Shown here: one piece after another, positions 61,045 through 64,000 of the stretch | How positions within the stretch are numbered: the first letter of the stretch is position 1 | Layout: the number at the start of each line of letters is the position of its first letter | Notes under the pieces: generated by a model | Databases searched by the model: none | The model's input: only the letters and a program-made list of their open reading frames with translations | Told to the model about the DNA's origin: nothing | Translations under genes and position numbers: made by a program | DNA from: Theionarchaea archaeon | GTDB lineage: Archaea; Methanobacteriota_B; Thermococci; Methanofastidiosales; SZ-28-30 | Reading direction: 5' to 3' | DNA: 64,000 nucleotides | Assembly: GCA_018992685.1 (NCBI GenBank) | Contig: JACVGT010000003.1 | Coordinates: 156,585-220,584 of the forward strand

Positions 61045-62004
61045 ATGGAAAGAGAGAATGTTCTGCCCAGTGAAGCCGCAAAGGCTCACACGGGGGAACA
61101 CATACTATTTCGCGCACTATCTACTGTATTTGAAGGAATAAGGGTGAAAAAAGTTGAACTGGGGAAGAGAAATTACTTCCTAGTTAATTACGGCCGGGAG
61201 CTTGAGGAAGAACGTCTTCTGCAGGCCGAATTACTGGCCAACAGAATTATTGCACAGGACATGTCAGTTATTACGGTGGTGAAACCCCGAAAAGATGTGA
61301 TGAGGGACTATCCGCACCTGAGAGTGAGGTGGGACAGGATATCTGACGAGAATGTCACGGTGGTGGAAGTGGAAGGCTTTGACTGGGCAGCCTGCGTGGG
61401 CGAGCACGTGCTCCACACAGGTTCCATTGAATGTATCATAATCACCCGGGTCAATTCTGTGGGTAATCATGAATACGAGATAGAGTTTGAAGTGGCTCAA
61501 CAGGCAATACTGGAGGCAGTGAAGCGAGGAGCACTGGCCCGGAATGTGGCCAGCCAGCTGAGAACGTCACTGGATCAGGTTCTTCCCACCGTGGCTAACT
61601 TGAAGGAGAAAACCCACCTACTCACTGAGTCTGTACGTCTCCTGACCTCACAGGTTTTTTCACATTTAGAGCCTGAATATATAGGGGAAATTCCAGTCTA
61701 CTGTGCCCAGGTCCCAGGAGGAGATAGAAAGGCAATCCAGAGAGAAGTAGCTCGTCTCACACGGGAGACTTCCTGTCTCGTTGTGATGGTGGAGCAGCTG
61801 GAGGACACCTTTCTCATAGCAGGGTGTAGCCCCAGCCTGAACCTTGACTGTACACAGCTCGTCCACGACCTCCTCCCCGAGGGAAAAGGGGGAGGGAAGC
61901 CTGAGCAGGCCATGGTGAGTTCTCCTCAGAAGGTGGATCTGTCCCAGATCACAGGGAAAATCAGGCAATTCCTAAGGCAATCAGGGCAAACAAGAGGCAA
62001 TTAG
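61045..62004 (+). CDS. Alanyl-tRNA editing (AlaX/AlaRS editing-domain-like) protein
   Basis: KAHTGEHILFRAL (HxxxH) and AACVGEHVLHTGSIECIIITRV (CxxxH) zinc ligands; DHHA1-like C-terminal region. Confidence 0.78.
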   Translation: MERENVLPSEAAKAHTGEHILFRALSTVFEGIRVKKVELGKRNYFLVNYGRELEEERLLQAELLANRIIAQDMSVITVVKPRKDVMRDYPHLRVRWDRISDENVTVVEVEGFDWAACVGEHVLHTGSIECIIITRVNSVGNHEYEIEFEVAQQAILEAVKRGALARNVASQLRTSLDQVLPTVANLKEKTHLLTESVRLLTSQVFSHLEPEYIGEIPVYCAQVPGGDRKAIQREVARLTRETSCLVVMVEQLEDTFLIAGCSPSLNLDCTQLVHDLLPEGKGGGKPEQAMVSSPQKVDLSQITGKIRQFLRQSGQTRGN

Positions 62005-63226
62005 TCCCCAAAAAGTCCATGAACCCGGATATCATGGGGATAACCACACTGTCAGGATCAAGTCCAAATCGAGTGGAAGCAACAGCAGCATAGTAGGAGA
62101 GGAAACAGACCACCACAGCTATGAGCAGTCCAGCATACAGACATGCCTGCACCACGAGGTATAGTGGGGGGAAATCCAATCCCAAGATCGCACTGGCACC
62201 AAATGCCAGAACGCCGATAGCAGGGAACAGCGTTATCCCCAGGAGTGCAATGACGGAGAAATCCTCCACTGCATCTGAAGGTGGCTTCCATGTGGATTCA
62301 ATCATACCCAGGTGAAGGGCAGTAGACAGCCGAGAGCTCAGGATCCCCCCCAAAGCTCCGCCTCCCTCCAGAAAGGGAGGAACTAGGGTGAGCAATCCAC
62401 TCATGATGAGAAACTGGTCAATTCTGCTGTTGATGACAATGCCCGATCCTGTACTCAAACAAGCAGATATCACCAGAATCCCCAGACTGTCTTTGACAAT
62501 TCGTGTGGGGAGAGGGGACTTTCTTCTCGCCATGAGTATTCCACTTATCACACACACGATCACAATGACGGCAAACACAACATATTTTACTTCGAGAAAC
62601 CGGATCGCTATGAACAGGCATGGCAGGGTTATCAAGTCACCCACAGACGTGATAAGAGGGGCAGTGACATTGTCCGGATCCCAGCCTCTCAGGAAACTCT
62701 GCACTGCGACCAGCAGAGTGAACAGCAGTATCAAGAGGCTGGAAATCAATCCCCCAAGTACTGATACCACTACCAGGTCAACAAACGAAATGGAAGCAAA
62801 CCCAAACACGTGAGCAGTGGCTCGGGACAGGGCTCCCAAGAAGAATGAAACTATGATTGTGAGGAACAGGGAGGCAGAAATATTCCCTGTAATAACAGGG
62901 GATCTACTGAGCCTGGAAATTTCCCCCATATGTAGAGAGGTGCTCAACCTCGACCCCAGTGAGGCAAAAATGTTCCCTCGCATACCAATGGCAGCGGGGA
63001 CCATGATCATCAGCCCGGGGAATAATTCCAGCACGTCAGAGAACGTTCCCAGAATGATACCTCCCACAAGAGATCCCAGAGAAGCAAGCACGAGAGAAAT
63101 GATACCTTGCCTGAAAACCGTGGCTCGAACAGAAATAAACTCAAGTTTGTCAGCTAGGGAGACCGCTATACGTCTTTTTTCCTTTATGGAAGTCCTTAAC
63201 CGTCGGATAATCGTTGTCCCATGCAA
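61961..63226 (-). CDS. MgtE/SLC41-like divalent cation transporter, duplicated domain
   Basis: Two copies of P....G.GALG....SRLST.LH.G (VPAAIGMRGNIFASLGSRLSTSLHMG; VPPFLEGGGALGGILSSRLSTALHLG). Confidence 0.85.
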   Translation of the reverse strand: MHGTTIIRRLRTSIKEKRRIAVSLADKLEFISVRATVFRQGIISLVLASLGSLVGGIILGTFSDVLELFPGLMIMVPAAIGMRGNIFASLGSRLSTSLHMGEISRLSRSPVITGNISASLFLTIIVSFFLGALSRATAHVFGFASISFVDLVVVSVLGGLISSLLILLFTLLVAVQSFLRGWDPDNVTAPLITSVGDLITLPCLFIAIRFLEVKYVVFAVIVIVCVISGILMARRKSPLPTRIVKDSLGILVISACLSTGSGIVINSRIDQFLIMSGLLTLVPPFLEGGGALGGILSSRLSTALHLGMIESTWKPPSDAVEDFSVIALLGITLFPAIGVLAFGASAILGLDFPPLYLVVQACLYAGLLIAVVVCFLSYYAAVASTRFGLDPDSVVIPMISGFMDFLGTNCLLFALIALGIA

Positions 63227-63410
63227 TCGCCTCAGTGTCTTGATTGTGGTGAACTCGTGTCTTATAAGCTTTTCTAATCACAGGTTCTCTGAAGGGAACC
63301 AACACCACTGTCTACCCTTCTACCCACTCTCCGGGAAAGGAACACAGCTTCCATAACCCCGCTCAACCGAACGCGATAATTGTCGTTCTTGCCATGGATC
63401 ATCTTTGGAA

Positions 63411-63776
63411 TCAAGATTGGTCTTGAGATGTCTTCTCCATGGCATCATACAGCTGCTGCACTGAAAAGGGCTTTGCCAGAAATGCCTTGCAGCCAGCTTT
63501 CAAGCAGTCCTCTTCTAGCTTGTCTTTATTGAATGCACTGATAGCCAGAATCCTCGCCTTCTCATCCTTTTCAATAATCCTTCTTGATGCTTCAGCTCCG
63601 CTAATATCAGGAAGCAGAATGTCCATGAGAACAAGATCTGGTTTCGTCTTGTCGTATAATTCCACAGCCTGCTCTCCAGTGGACGCTCTAGCCACGACTT
63701 CGTCTCCTCTCATCTTGAGGACCTCTTCCATGACATCCAGCATTTCTTTCCTATCGTCTACTATGAGTACTTTCAT
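63411..63776 (-). CDS. Stand-alone response regulator receiver (CheY-like)
   Basis: KVLIVDDRKEMLDVMEEVL; PDLVLMDILLPDISG; FLAKPFSVQQL. Confidence 0.95.
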   Translation of the reverse strand: MKVLIVDDRKEMLDVMEEVLKMRGDEVVARASTGEQAVELYDKTKPDLVLMDILLPDISGAEASRRIIEKDEKARILAISAFNKDKLEEDCLKAGCKAFLAKPFSVQQLYDAMEKTSQDQS

Positions 63777-63823
63777 TGACTCACCCGGAATTGTTTCGAT
63801 GAGTTCTTACCCCATTATGTTGA

Positions 63824-63838
63824 CGAGATTATATAAAG
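63824..63838 (-). promoter_or_regulatory. TATA box upstream of the response regulator
   Basis: Minus CCTTTATATAATCTC. Confidence 0.5.
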
Positions 63839-63858
63839 GTAGTCCCCTCTACTTCTCT

Positions 63859-64000
63859 GTAATATCACCAGACATGGGTGACACTTTTGACACCACACAT
63901 AGGTAACACTTCTTATAAGTCTCATGGCAACCGCTCCTCATATCTCGCGTGAGGCGTTGCACCGTTGATGCCCATGTGAGACCTTTCGTGATTGTAGTAG
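63859..64000 (-). mobile_element. Right end of an IS481-like insertion sequence (truncated by window edge)
   Basis: TGTAATATCACCAGACATGGGTGACA terminal sequence; direct repeat ATGGGTGACACTT / ATAGGTAACACTT; transposase C-terminus adjacent. Confidence 0.75.
63922..64000 (-). CDS. IS481-like (rve/DDE) transposase C-terminus, partial
   Basis: Minus strand reads YYNHERSHMGINGATPHARYEERLP* , matching the integrase-core C-terminal signature YxNxxRPHxxLxxxTPxxR. Confidence 0.85.
   Translation of the reverse strand, partial: YYNHERSHMGINGATPHARYEERLP

Noticed and set aside
62817-63356. 179-aa plus-strand ORF
   Set aside because: Mostly antisense to the MgtE-like transporter; shadow ORF.
1-64000. 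CRISPR arrays, cas genes and tRNA genes
   Set aside because: No regularly spaced repeats, no Cas motifs and no convincing T-arm/anticodon structures found by eye; a tRNAscan-SE and CRISPR-finder run would be needed for certainty.

Overview
This 64 kb window looks like a chromosomal segment from a euryarchaeal-type archaeon. Evidence: TFB, TiaS, HypA/C/D, family-B DNA polymerase, an archaeal type IV pilin-like protein, archaeal SRP (7S) RNA, and TTTATA-type promoters about 25 nt upstream of start codons. It is mostly protein-coding. Main blocks: (1) ABC transporter, regulators and flavoprotein; (2) hypCD/hypA; (3) a 1127-aa membrane/RCK-like protein; (4) a phosphodiesterase + SQD1-like epimerase + thioredoxin operon; (5) RadC and a Zn-protease; (6) SRP RNA on the minus strand; (7) an amino-acid metabolism island with two threonine-synthase-like proteins, opine dehydrogenase-like, D-threonine aldolase-like, FrdA-like plus a stand-alone 2Fe-2S protein, RidA and an aminotransferase; (8) a compact island of six small winged-HTH proteins plus a putative effector (39.1-42.2 kb); (9) a giant DUF11-repeat surface protein; (10) a translationally coupled nuclease/PolB/small protein/RecA-like operon that resembles a mutasome, with PIP-box-like C-termini; (11) AdoCbl-type ribonucleotide reductase with an unusual leader; (12) a degenerate KaiC/RAD55-like protein next to an AlaX-like protein; (13) the truncated end of an IS481-like insertion sequence at the right edge. 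The best candidates for an undescribed system are the multi-HTH island (with a palindromic bidirectional TATA element) and the PolB-centred cassette. No tRNA, rRNA or CRISPR array was seen. All family calls come from reading motifs; no database search was run.
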